This document shows positions 26,938 through 35,396 of a stretch of 64,000 nucleotides of DNA, one piece after another (within the stretch, counting starts at the first letter, position 1; each line of letters opens with the position of its first letter). The notes under the pieces are model-generated. The model saw only the letters and a list, made by a program, of their open reading frames with translations, was not told where the DNA came from and did no database searches. The stretch is from Lachnospiraceae bacterium (GTDB taxonomy: Bacteria; Bacillota; Clostridia; Lachnospirales; Lachnospiraceae): positions 1-64,000 of the forward strand of contig JAFQCM010000105.1 of assembly GCA_017399445.1 (NCBI GenBank), given 5' to 3'. The translations under genes and the position numbers were made by a program.

Positions 26938-28848
26938 ATGAAACGTAAAAAGATATTAACAAGTTTATTGGTTGCAGTGACAATTATGAGCCAACAAACA
27001 TTAGGAAATAGTTTAACATTAAATGCAGCAGAGAAACCGCAAAAAGCAAAAAATTCTGTTGAAAGAAGAGTTCCGCATGAAAGAGAATTTTCTAAAAAAG
27101 AAAAGAAATTAGTGGATAAAATTAAAGACACCTCCATGAAAGAAGGGAAAACAGCCGCCGAATTCTTAAATGAAGTAGATGATGAAGAAGTATATGAATA
27201 TGCTTTGAAAAATACATTGGAAGAGTTATATACAGATGATAATAACAGTGAATTAGAAGAATTTATTGATACAGTTGAAAGTAATCCAATAGCAGAAGAA
27301 GTGATTGAGGATTACCAAAAAGCAAAAGAAGAAAGAGAAAATGCAGAAAATTTGACATATGATGTAAACAGCATTATTATTGGATATAGTCCAAAAACAG
27401 AAGAAGAATATCTTGACAGCGTTGCAGAAGAGCAATTTGGAAATGTAGAACAAGTTGCAAAAACAGAAGAAAATATTGATGTAAGTGGTCTTACACAGAA
27501 AAAAGTGGAACAAATTAGAAATATAGATACAGAGGCAAAAGATGTAGTTGCTAAAGTTGAAATCTCAAAGGGACAAACAGTTGAACAGGCAATTGAAGAG
27601 TATAGCCAGTATGCGAATGTGGAATATGTACAGCCAAATTACAAAATTCCTGTAAGTAGTTTGACAGATGATACATACAGTGAGGAGCAATATTATTTAG
27701 ATAATATTAATATATCAGATGGATGGAATGCGGTTGAAGATTTTGGCTTTTATCAGACCTTTGTAGCAGTTATTGATACAGGAGCTCAAATGGATCATCC
27801 GGATTTGAAGAATGTATACATAAAAAAATATTGTGTGGATGCTACGCAAAGTGGTTATCCATTATTATCATCTTTAAGCACTCAATATACAGATTTTCAT
27901 GGAACAGCAGTAGCGGGTATTATTTCTGCAGAAGCTAATAATAGAAAAGGTATTGCAGGTGTTGGAACAGGTGTGGATAACGAGATGGCAAGAATTATGG
28001 CAATTAAATGTAGCACAAAGGCAGATTATTTGGATACTAATGCTATAATTAATGGAATTTATTATGCCGTAGATCATGGGGCTGATGTTATTAATATTAG
28101 TGCAGGCGGATATGAAACAACGGATGCTGAACAGGCAGCAATTAATTATGCTTATCAAAATGATGTTGTTGTAGTAGCTGCAGCAGGAAACGATAATACT
28201 AGCCAACCAATGTATCCGGCAAGTAGTGAGCATGTGATTTCTGTAGGGGCAACTAAGAGTAATAATAAAAAAGCAGATTTTTCAAATTACGGGAATTATA
28301 TTGATATTTCAGCACCAGGAGACTTTATATATACATGTGATGTTGGAAGTAGTTATACATGGGCTATTGGGACATCTTTTTCGGCACCTATTGTATCTGG
28401 AACAATTGCTATCATGAAAGCATATGGTGCTCTTTCTGTTGATGAAATAGAAAAGATTATTAAGAATACAGCTACAGATATAGGTACAAGTAATATGGGA
28501 GCTGGATTAATTAATAGTGGTTTAGCAATACAGCATACAAAATATTTGTCTTTTAAGAGTGAAAAGGAAGTAATAAATAGCATAAAAAGTACAAGTACAA
28601 AAGGAGGAATAAAAATAGGGTGGAGAGGCAATACTTCATCGGAAGGTTTTGTTATATATCGTTCCACAAGTAAAGATGGTACTTATAAAAGAATAAAAAC
28701 GATAACTAACAATGATACTACGTCCTATACCGATACAGGGTTAAAATCTGGAAAGACATATTACTATAAAGTTCGAGGTTATATGAAGTATAATGATGGT
28801 AAGAAATATTGCCAATATTCAACTGTTAAATCTGCAACGGCAAAGTAA
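26938..28848 (+). CDS. Secreted subtilisin-like serine protease with C-terminal Fn3 domain
   Basis: The 636-residue protein has a signal peptide (1-~32) and a long charged propeptide (to about 235) with an I9-like part. The S8 catalytic domain has the triad at Asp280 (VIDTGAQ), His321 (HGTAVAGI) and Ser480 (GTSFSAP). The last ~95 residues form a fibronectin type III-like domain (ends YYYKVRGYMK...VKSATAK). It is in the agrDB transcription unit, so it is probably quorum-controlled; it may be an exoenzyme or may trim the peptide signal. ATG 26938 gives the better signal peptide, although its ribosome site is weak. Confidence 0.9.
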   Translation: MKRKKILTSLLVAVTIMSQQTLGNSLTLNAAEKPQKAKNSVERRVPHEREFSKKEKKLVDKIKDTSMKEGKTAAEFLNEVDDEEVYEYALKNTLEELYTDDNNSELEEFIDTVESNPIAEEVIEDYQKAKEERENAENLTYDVNSIIIGYSPKTEEEYLDSVAEEQFGNVEQVAKTEENIDVSGLTQKKVEQIRNIDTEAKDVVAKVEISKGQTVEQAIEEYSQYANVEYVQPNYKIPVSSLTDDTYSEEQYYLDNINISDGWNAVEDFGFYQTFVAVIDTGAQMDHPDLKNVYIKKYCVDATQSGYPLLSSLSTQYTDFHGTAVAGIISAEANNRKGIAGVGTGVDNEMARIMAIKCSTKADYLDTNAIINGIYYAVDHGADVINISAGGYETTDAEQAAINYAYQNDVVVVAAAGNDNTSQPMYPASSEHVISVGATKSNNKKADFSNYGNYIDISAPGDFIYTCDVGSSYTWAIGTSFSAPIVSGTIAIMKAYGALSVDEIEKIIKNTATDIGTSNMGAGLINSGLAIQHTKYLSFKSEKEVINSIKSTSTKGGIKIGWRGNTSSEGFVIYRSTSKDGTYKRIKTITNNDTTSYTDTGLKSGKTYYYKVRGYMKYNDGKKYCQYSTVKSATAK

Positions 28849-28860
28849 TGGAGGAAAAGT

Positions 28861-29655
28861 ATGAAATACATAAAAAAAATAGTAACAAGTCTATTATTGA
28901 TATGTATGGTGTTTTCTTTGTATACACCATTTCATGTAGAAGCAAAAAGCAGTAACGTGCAGAAAAAAGTATTGTATACTAAGCAAACCATAAGCCTGGA
29001 CAAGGTGGAAAATGTTAGTAAAAAACAAATAAAGTGGACATCTAGTAATAAAAAAGTAGTTCGTGTAACTTCAGCAGGAAAAATAACAGGTATAAAGAAG
29101 GGAACAGCAACTGTGAAAGCTGTTCATAAGACAACAAAAAAAGCATTAGCTACTTATAAAATAACGGTAAAAGCTTTTAGTGAAAAAGAAATAAAAAGCA
29201 AGATAACAGTGGTATCGGATTATTCTATGCAAGCTATGGAAATGCTGGGAAAGAAATATTGTGTAGTAAATTCAAAAGCAGAATTGGAGCAGTTAAAGAA
29301 GGATATTTGCACGCAATATGTAAAAGTCGGGTATGGAACAAAAGAAGAATGTAAAAAGACAGCATTTTATAAGCAATTATCCAGTTATAAAAAATCATTT
29401 TTCAAGACAAAAGCCTTATGTATTACAGAACATATGCTTCCATATAGTGGTCAGTCAACGGAAATAGGAAAGTTTACTAGAAAGCAAAGTTCAAAAGGAA
29501 AAGTGTATGGGCAGTTGGATATTACATACTCAAAGGCACCATCAGGTATGGCATCTACAACAGTGGTATCTTATCAGGAATATTTTATTGAATTGAAAAA
29601 AAGTGATGCAAATGTTTTGCAGGATTACAAAATCTCAGTAACAAAACAAAAATAG
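28861..29655 (+). CDS. Secreted protein with Ig-like (Big2) domain, module B
   Basis: This 264-residue protein has a signal peptide (1-~28) and a bacterial Ig-like domain (about 38-115, with WTSSNKKVVRVTSAGKITG, typical of Big2). The C-terminal ~150 residues are of unknown family, Lys-rich, with four Cys. It starts 12 bp after the subtilase gene with a strong GGAGG, so it belongs to the module B operon. It may be a substrate, inhibitor or partner of the protease, which is inference. Confidence 0.8.
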   Translation: MKYIKKIVTSLLLICMVFSLYTPFHVEAKSSNVQKKVLYTKQTISLDKVENVSKKQIKWTSSNKKVVRVTSAGKITGIKKGTATVKAVHKTTKKALATYKITVKAFSEKEIKSKITVVSDYSMQAMEMLGKKYCVVNSKAELEQLKKDICTQYVKVGYGTKEECKKTAFYKQLSSYKKSFFKTKALCITEHMLPYSGQSTEIGKFTRKQSSKGKVYGQLDITYSKAPSGMASTTVVSYQEYFIELKKSDANVLQDYKISVTKQK

Positions 29656-29669
29656 TAAGGTGATATGTT

Positions 29670-29732
29670 ATGACCAATGATATAATGAATAGATTTGGAA
29701 GTTATGGGCTGGAAGAAAAGATAAAAGAGTAA
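29670..29732 (+). CDS. Possible 20-residue peptide
   Basis: A short frame with a ribosome site (TAAGGTGAT) starts 14 bp after the previous gene and encodes MTNDIMNRFGSYGLEEKIKE. It ends just before the operon terminator. It could be a real small peptide or the remnant of a larger gene; there is no other support. Confidence 0.25.
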   Translation: MTNDIMNRFGSYGLEEKIKE

Positions 29733-29738
29733 TATTTT

Positions 29739-29781
29739 AGAGCTGTACACATTAGACAATTAGTGTACGGCTCTGTTTGAT
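29739..29781 (+). terminator. Intrinsic terminator ending the module B operon
   Basis: AGAGCTGTACAC (29739-29750) pairs with GTGTACGGCTCT (29763-29774, one mismatch) and is followed by a short T-rich tail (GTTTG). Confidence 0.8.
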
Positions 29782-29937
29782 CTATATTGCGGAAGAACTA
29801 ATAATAGGAAATAGGAAGCGTGTTAACTGTAAATCTTGACAAAATATAAGTGAAAAATTATAAAAAAATTAAACAGTGAAAAAAATATGGTAAGATGACA
29901 ATGATAAATTAAAACTTATTAGTGGAGTGAAACAAAA

Positions 29938-30684
29938 ATGAAAAGAAACAAGAAAAATGTTAGCAAGCTATGTTTAGTGGGGTTATTAGTTGCAAGTTCT
30001 TTTAGTGCTTGTAGTACTAAAAAAGAAAATGAAATACAAGATACAAATATAACACAGGAAGAAATGGCAACAATTCCACCAGAAGAAATCAACAATGATG
30101 TAATAAAATACGAAGCAGATCTCACAGGAGATGGAGAAAACGAAATAATTATAGTAGATGCATCAAAAATTAAAAAAGATGGACAAGAAATGGCAATCAT
30201 TTCAGTAACAGACTCCACTGGAAAGGAATTATGGAGCGAGGAAGCTGGTCTGCCTCATATGGCATGGAGATCCTACTATCTCTGCTGCATAGATGGAGAA
30301 TACTCTATTGTCAGATATAATCCGTATGCTACACAGGGAATAGGAACATATTCATATGAAAGATTTACATTAAGTGAGAAAGGCGAGCAGCTGATAGAAG
30401 CAAAAGAAGTGGAATTTCAAACTCATGCATTAGAAGAAAATGTATTAGAATTTCCAATAGAAGATATGCTTTCTTTTGCGGATAGTGTAAACGTATCTTT
30501 ATCAAACAGCTTCCTTCTGTTAAATACTTATCAGGGAGAATTGAAATATAGCACTGAAGAAAATAAGATTACATATATAGAAAAATATCAATATATTATT
30601 CCGGATGATATTCAAAGAGAAGAACTTTCTTTAAAAGAAAAGATAGAGAAAACAAGGCAAAGAATTTTAGAAGAGTCTAAATAG
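29938..30684 (+). CDS. Lipoprotein of unknown function
   Basis: The 248-residue protein has a lipobox (SFSAC, about Cys25). Residues ~45-120 contain DLTGDGENEIIIVDA, an Asp/Gly-rich calcium-loop-like motif seen in FG-GAP/VCBS-type repeats and in many Firmicute lipoproteins. The rest is unassigned. It is preceded by GGAGTG and stands alone between the module B terminator and a small membrane protein gene. Confidence 0.75.
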   Translation: MKRNKKNVSKLCLVGLLVASSFSACSTKKENEIQDTNITQEEMATIPPEEINNDVIKYEADLTGDGENEIIIVDASKIKKDGQEMAIISVTDSTGKELWSEEAGLPHMAWRSYYLCCIDGEYSIVRYNPYATQGIGTYSYERFTLSEKGEQLIEAKEVEFQTHALEENVLEFPIEDMLSFADSVNVSLSNSFLLLNTYQGELKYSTEENKITYIEKYQYIIPDDIQREELSLKEKIEKTRQRILEESK

Positions 30685-30829
30685 TATCAACGTGTTAAAT
30701 GACAACAACAACTATGTGACTAGAAAACATACCATTTATAACAAAAAAGATGCAACAACAGAAAGGGAATGGTAATCTGTAAGGATAGCGCAATGAGATA
30801 TTAGAAACAAGAAAAGGAGAGAGAAGTGA

Positions 30830-31285
30830 ATGGGTAGGGCGAAAAGTAGTACATTAGAAAAAATAAAAGATAGTTTTGGAGAGATCACACAATTTGGACA
30901 GGAAAGATATTTAGGATTTTGTAAAGGTGCTCTTTTCTTTGTTGTTTATTGTGATGGGAAGAAGTTTGTTCGCTGTAATCCTGTTTCTTATAGTATACTT
31001 GGGATGTGTAGAGAAGGCAGAGATGGAAGGAATATTCATTATATTCTATTTCCGGGACTTACAGATCCGTTGTCTTTTTTGTTAGTTTATTTTGGAACGG
31101 TTCTAATTTTAAATTTGGGTGGACTTTCGATAGGGGAATCAGCCTTTATTGGAATCCTTTGGTATATATGTGTTGCCGTTCTTACTTTTTTAGCTTCTAA
31201 ATACACAAGTAGAAGTAAGAAAAAGAAGAAGGCATTAGAAGATTTTATGGAATATATAATAAAAATTCCAGGGAATGAAGGCTAA
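30830..31285 (+). CDS. Small membrane protein of unknown function
   Basis: The 151-residue product has a soluble N-terminal half (about 1-75) and two transmembrane segments (around LTDPLSFLLVYFGTVLILNL and SAFIGILWYICVAVLTFLA), then a very basic tail (SRSKKKKKA). The ribosome site AAGGAGAGAG is strong. I do not recognise the family. Confidence 0.65.
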   Translation: MGRAKSSTLEKIKDSFGEITQFGQERYLGFCKGALFFVVYCDGKKFVRCNPVSYSILGMCREGRDGRNIHYILFPGLTDPLSFLLVYFGTVLILNLGGLSIGESAFIGILWYICVAVLTFLASKYTSRSKKKKKALEDFMEYIIKIPGNEG

Positions 31286-31404
31286 AGAAATGTTTAGAAA
31301 AATTTAAAATAGCAGTATCGTGTTAAAATTTGCCAATATCCTCGTTGAACCTCATACAAAATGTTTCTATACTGTAAGTAAAGAAACAAAGGGGGCAAGA
31401 CAAA

Positions 31405-32757
31405 ATGAAAAGGGATTTTTATAAAAATATGTACCAGATTGCTCTGCCTGTTACCATACAGGGATTACTCCAGGCATCCTTAAGTCTTATCGACCAGATT
31501 ATGATCGGAAGTCTTGGCAATGCCAGTATTGCCGGTGTAGGATTAGGAGCAAAATTCATTTCCCTGTTTACAGTAACCATGACAGCAATTGTCACAGTAG
31601 CAGGAATCTTAATTGCGCAATATTGCGGCAACAAAAATGAAAAGGGAGTTAGTGACAGCTTTTTTGCTAACCTGTATTTTGCGTTACTGGTAGCGTTAAT
31701 TTTTGCAGCATTGTCATTGAGTTTTCCAAAGCAGATTATGGGATTGTATTCAGAAGATGCAGAGACTATTAAGGAATCAGTGATTTATTTAAGGATTATG
31801 ACCATGGGGTTTCTGCCACAAACATTGACTTTAATGTTATCAGCACTGCTGCGAAATTTGGAGGCAGCAAAGATTCCTATGATAGCCGGAGGAGTTTCTG
31901 TAGCTTCTAATACGGTGCTAAATTATCTGTTGATATTTGGTATAGGAGGAATTCCTGCCATGGGTGTAGCTGGTGCAGCTCTGGCAACGGGGATATCCAG
32001 AATTTTAGAACTGCTAATTATTTTCGGGTTGTTTCTAAAGGTAAAGAAAAAGAAACAAATTCAGCTAAAGGCAACCTTTTCTTATCCGAAAGAATTTTTA
32101 AAGAAAATCATAACAGTACTGGCACCAATTCTACTCTGTGAATTCTTGTGGAGCCTGGGAGAAAATGTGTATGCGGTGATTTATGGGCGTATTGGCACAG
32201 AAAGTTGTGCAGCCATGACTTTGACCTATCCATTGCAGACATTAGCCATAGGAGCCTTGTCAGGGGTATCTGCGGCAGCGGGAGTCATGATTGGAAATTT
32301 ACTTGGAGAAGGTAGTAACGGTAAGGCTTATGAAGATTCTAAAAGTTTTATTAAAGTGACCATTGGAATTGCCTTAGGAATTTCTCTGTTGATTGCATTG
32401 CTTGGCAGTTTTTATGTGAAGTTGTATCAGGTAGAAGAAGCTACCAGACAGATGACAGTATATATTTTGCTGGCATATGCAGCGGTGTTCCCGGCGAAAG
32501 TTGTCAATATGGTGCTGGGAGGAGGAATCCTTCGAAGTGGTGGAAAGACAAAATATATTATGGCAGTGGATATGATTGGAACCTGGATATTTGGAGTGCC
32601 TTTGGGACTGCTGGCAGCCTATGTATGGAAACTGCCGATTTACTGGGTGTATTTGATTTTATCTATGGAAGAGTATGTAAGAGTGATTCTGTGTGTAATT
32701 ATATTTAAGTCAAAACGCTGGATGGTGAATATGACAGAAGAAAAAGCAAATCGATAG
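31405..32757 (+). CDS. MATE family efflux transporter
   Basis: The 450-residue protein has about twelve transmembrane helices in two related halves, typical of MATE (NorM/DinF-like) exporters. Motifs include QGLLQASLSLIDQIMIGSLGNASIAGVGLG in the first half and GRIGTESCAAMTLTYPL in the second. Such proteins export cationic drugs or metabolites using sodium or proton gradients. The substrate cannot be read from sequence. RBS AAGGGGGC precedes the ATG. Confidence 0.93.
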   Translation: MKRDFYKNMYQIALPVTIQGLLQASLSLIDQIMIGSLGNASIAGVGLGAKFISLFTVTMTAIVTVAGILIAQYCGNKNEKGVSDSFFANLYFALLVALIFAALSLSFPKQIMGLYSEDAETIKESVIYLRIMTMGFLPQTLTLMLSALLRNLEAAKIPMIAGGVSVASNTVLNYLLIFGIGGIPAMGVAGAALATGISRILELLIIFGLFLKVKKKKQIQLKATFSYPKEFLKKIITVLAPILLCEFLWSLGENVYAVIYGRIGTESCAAMTLTYPLQTLAIGALSGVSAAAGVMIGNLLGEGSNGKAYEDSKSFIKVTIGIALGISLLIALLGSFYVKLYQVEEATRQMTVYILLAYAAVFPAKVVNMVLGGGILRSGGKTKYIMAVDMIGTWIFGVPLGLLAAYVWKLPIYWVYLILSMEEYVRVILCVIIFKSKRWMVNMTEEKANR

Positions 32758-32834
32758 AGAAATAAAATGAGAAGAAAGAAAAAATAGGATATAATGCAAT
32801 AGAAAAGAATAGATAAAAAGTCGGCAGAAAGACG

Positions 32835-33512
32835 GTGATTACAATTTATACCATAATGATAGTAGAAGACGACAAAACAATACGCTTAGAGCTTCAAGTC
32901 CTGCTGAAAAATGCAGGATATGAAGTATATGCAGTAGAAACATTTGAAGATGTGATAGAACAGGTAAAAAAGGTGCAGCCGCACATGATTTTAATGGATG
33001 TGATGCTGCCAATACAGTCAGGATTAGAACTGTGTATGAAAATTCGAAGCTTTTCCCAAGTGCCTGTTTTGTTTGTAACCAACTGTAATACAACAGAAGA
33101 TGAGATGAGGTGTATTACCATGGGTGGGGATGATTTCGTTGCAAAACCATATAATGTACCTATTTTGCTGGGAAGAATTGCCAATGTGCTGAGACGGACT
33201 TATGGAAATGAAAAGGAATCTAACCTTATCTCCCATAAAGGTGTTGTACTAAACCTGGAAACAGGAGAATTGGCCTATATGGAGCAAAGTATTGAACTGA
33301 CCTGGAGCGAATTGAAAATATTAACCTGCTTGTTTAAAAAGAAAGGAACCTTTGTTTCCAGAGTCAGTCTTATTGAGTATTTATGGGAAAATAAGCTTTA
33401 TATTGACGATAATACATTAAGTGTGAATGTAACCCGAATACGAAAAAAACTGAGTGAATATGGATTAGAAGATTTTATTGAAACAAAACGAGGGGTGGGG
33501 TATCGGATTTGA
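32835..33512 (+). CDS. OmpR-type response regulator (BceR-like)
   Basis: The 225-residue protein has a receiver domain (IVEDDKT pocket; Asp in ILMDVMLPIQSG; Lys in FVAKPYN) and a winged-helix DNA-binding domain (about 125-225, ending FIETKRGVGYRI). With the following kinase and ABC genes it makes a Bce-type peptide-antibiotic sensing module. I keep GTG 32835; an in-frame ATG at 32856 is an alternative that starts next to the acidic pocket. Confidence 0.92.
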   Translation: MITIYTIMIVEDDKTIRLELQVLLKNAGYEVYAVETFEDVIEQVKKVQPHMILMDVMLPIQSGLELCMKIRSFSQVPVLFVTNCNTTEDEMRCITMGGDDFVAKPYNVPILLGRIANVLRRTYGNEKESNLISHKGVVLNLETGELAYMEQSIELTWSELKILTCLFKKKGTFVSRVSLIEYLWENKLYIDDNTLSVNVTRIRKKLSEYGLEDFIETKRGVGYRI

Positions 33513-34519
33513 AGTTGAAAAATTATATTCTGGATCGAATATCGCTGCTGTTAGTAATGATATTTTCCTTTGCATTTTTTCTTATCTTTTTATTACTGGC
33601 AGGAATTAATAAAGACATTGTAATATTTCTTGCCATGGTATATCCAGCTGTATTTGTGGTGTATTTTTTATCCCATTTTCTGTATACGAAGAAGAAATGT
33701 AAAAATCTGGAGCAGACCATGGATTTGCTGGATAAAAAATATCTGATTTCCGAAGTGGTAAAGAAAAGAGGAAATTACCAGCAACAGTTTTATATGGAAC
33801 TGGTGCGAAGAGCCTGTAAATCCATGATGGATGAATTAAACGAACAGGAACAGCAAAATTTAGAGTACAAGGAATATATAGACAGCTGGATACATGAGGT
33901 AAAGACTCCCATTACTGCCATTCAGCTCATGTGTGACAATGAAAGAAATACATTAACAGACCGGATTAAGCTGGAAACCAAAAAGGTGGAAATGGATATT
34001 GAGCGTATGCTTTATTATTCCAAATCATCAGAAACGTGGAAGGATTATGTGATTACACGTCATTCTCTTAGGGATATTGTAGAAAGTTCCATTATGAATG
34101 TGTATCAGATTTTTATCTATAATGGTGTAAAAATTGATGTAAATGTGGAAGAAGAACTTGTGTATACAGATGCAAAATGGAGTTCTTTTATTATCACTCA
34201 GATATTGTTAAATTGTGTCCAGTATAAGGGAGAAGAAACCTTATCTATCCGCATTTATGCAAAGAAGGAAAAAGAGAGCACCAGTCTTATCATTGAAGAT
34301 AACGGTTTGGGAATTAAGCCGGAGGAAATTGACCACATTTTTGAAAAAGGTTATGTGGGAACCAATGGAAGAAAAAATGAAAGATCCAGTGGTATGGGAA
34401 TGTATATTTGCAGTAAGCTTTGCAAAAAGTTAGATATTGGGCTTCATGCAGTTTCGGAATATGGGAAATATACCAAAATGATTCTTGTGTTTGGAGAAGG
34501 AAGCTTTTACAAGTTCTGA
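33509..34519 (+). CDS. Intramembrane-sensing histidine kinase (BceS-like)
   Basis: The 336-residue protein has two N-terminal transmembrane helices with almost no loop between them (residues 10-60), the mark of BceS-type kinases. The phospho-acceptor motif is WIHEVKTPITA, and ATPase motifs are NCVQYKG and EDNGLGIKPEEIDHIFEKGYVG. It cannot sense drug on its own; in this family the cognate permease signals to it. The TTG start at 33509 overlaps the regulator stop, with GGGGTGGGG upstream. Confidence 0.92.
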   Translation: MKLKNYILDRISLLLVMIFSFAFFLIFLLLAGINKDIVIFLAMVYPAVFVVYFLSHFLYTKKKCKNLEQTMDLLDKKYLISEVVKKRGNYQQQFYMELVRRACKSMMDELNEQEQQNLEYKEYIDSWIHEVKTPITAIQLMCDNERNTLTDRIKLETKKVEMDIERMLYYSKSSETWKDYVITRHSLRDIVESSIMNVYQIFIYNGVKIDVNVEEELVYTDAKWSSFIITQILLNCVQYKGEETLSIRIYAKKEKESTSLIIEDNGLGIKPEEIDHIFEKGYVGTNGRKNERSSGMGMYICSKLCKKLDIGLHAVSEYGKYTKMILVFGEGSFYKF

Positions 34520-34631
34520 ATGGCTGCTTTCTGAAAGTTACAAAAATGTAAGATTATTGTAATCCTCCAGTATAGGAAAGAGTAAAAAAGTTGGTTATGA
34601 TAAAAAAAGAAAATAACCAGGAGGAATGAAC

Positions 34632-35396
34632 ATGTCGCTGTTAAAAATCAAAGACGTTTGTAAATACTATGGAAATGAGTCCAATGTAACGAAAGCACTG
34701 GATAAAGTGAATTTTGAAATTCAAGAAGGGGAATTTGTGGGAATTATGGGGGCTTCCGGTTCCGGGAAGACTACCATGTTAAACTGCATTTCCACCATTG
34801 ATACGGTAACATCCGGTCATATTTTTTATGACCAGACAGATATTACAGAGATGAAAAATACACAATTGGCAGAATTTCGAAGAAAGAATTTAGGATTCGT
34901 TTTTCAGGATTTCAATTTGCTGGATACTTTAACGGTAGAGGAAAATATTTCCCTTGCCTTAACCATCAATCATGCAGATGCAAAGGATATTCCAAAACGG
35001 GTAGAAGAGATAGCAGAGGTGTTAGGCATCGGACATATTTTGAAACGTTTTCCATATGAAATATCCGGGGGACAAAAGCAAAGATGTGCCTGTGCAAGAG
35101 CATTAATTAATCATCCAAAATTAATTCTTGCAGACGAGCCAACAGGAGCCCTAGATTCCAAATCTGCACAGCTTTTGTTAGAAACTATGGAAAAAATGAA
35201 TATCCAGTTAGGGGCAACTATCTTAATGGTAACTCATGATGCATTTTCAGCTAGCTATGCACAGAGGATTCTATTTTTAAAAGACGGAAGTTTGTTTAAG
35301 GAACTTAGTGGACAGGAAAAAAGCAGGAGAGAATTTTACAATGAAATTCTAAATGTGCTTGTTCTGCTAGGAGGTGAAACAAACAATGCTTACTAA
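34632..35396 (+). CDS. ABC transporter ATPase (BceA-like)
   Basis: Walker A GASGSGKTT, Q-loop FVFQDFNLLD, signature EISGGQKQR and Walker B LILADEPTGALD are all present in 254 residues. It drives the permease encoded next. ATG 34632 is chosen because AGGAGG lies six bases upstream; ATG 34626 would touch the ribosome site. The gene overlaps the permease start by about 11 bp. Confidence 0.95.
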   Translation: MSLLKIKDVCKYYGNESNVTKALDKVNFEIQEGEFVGIMGASGSGKTTMLNCISTIDTVTSGHIFYDQTDITEMKNTQLAEFRRKNLGFVFQDFNLLDTLTVEENISLALTINHADAKDIPKRVEEIAEVLGIGHILKRFPYEISGGQKQRCACARALINHPKLILADEPTGALDSKSAQLLLETMEKMNIQLGATILMVTHDAFSASYAQRILFLKDGSLFKELSGQEKSRREFYNEILNVLVLLGGETNNAY

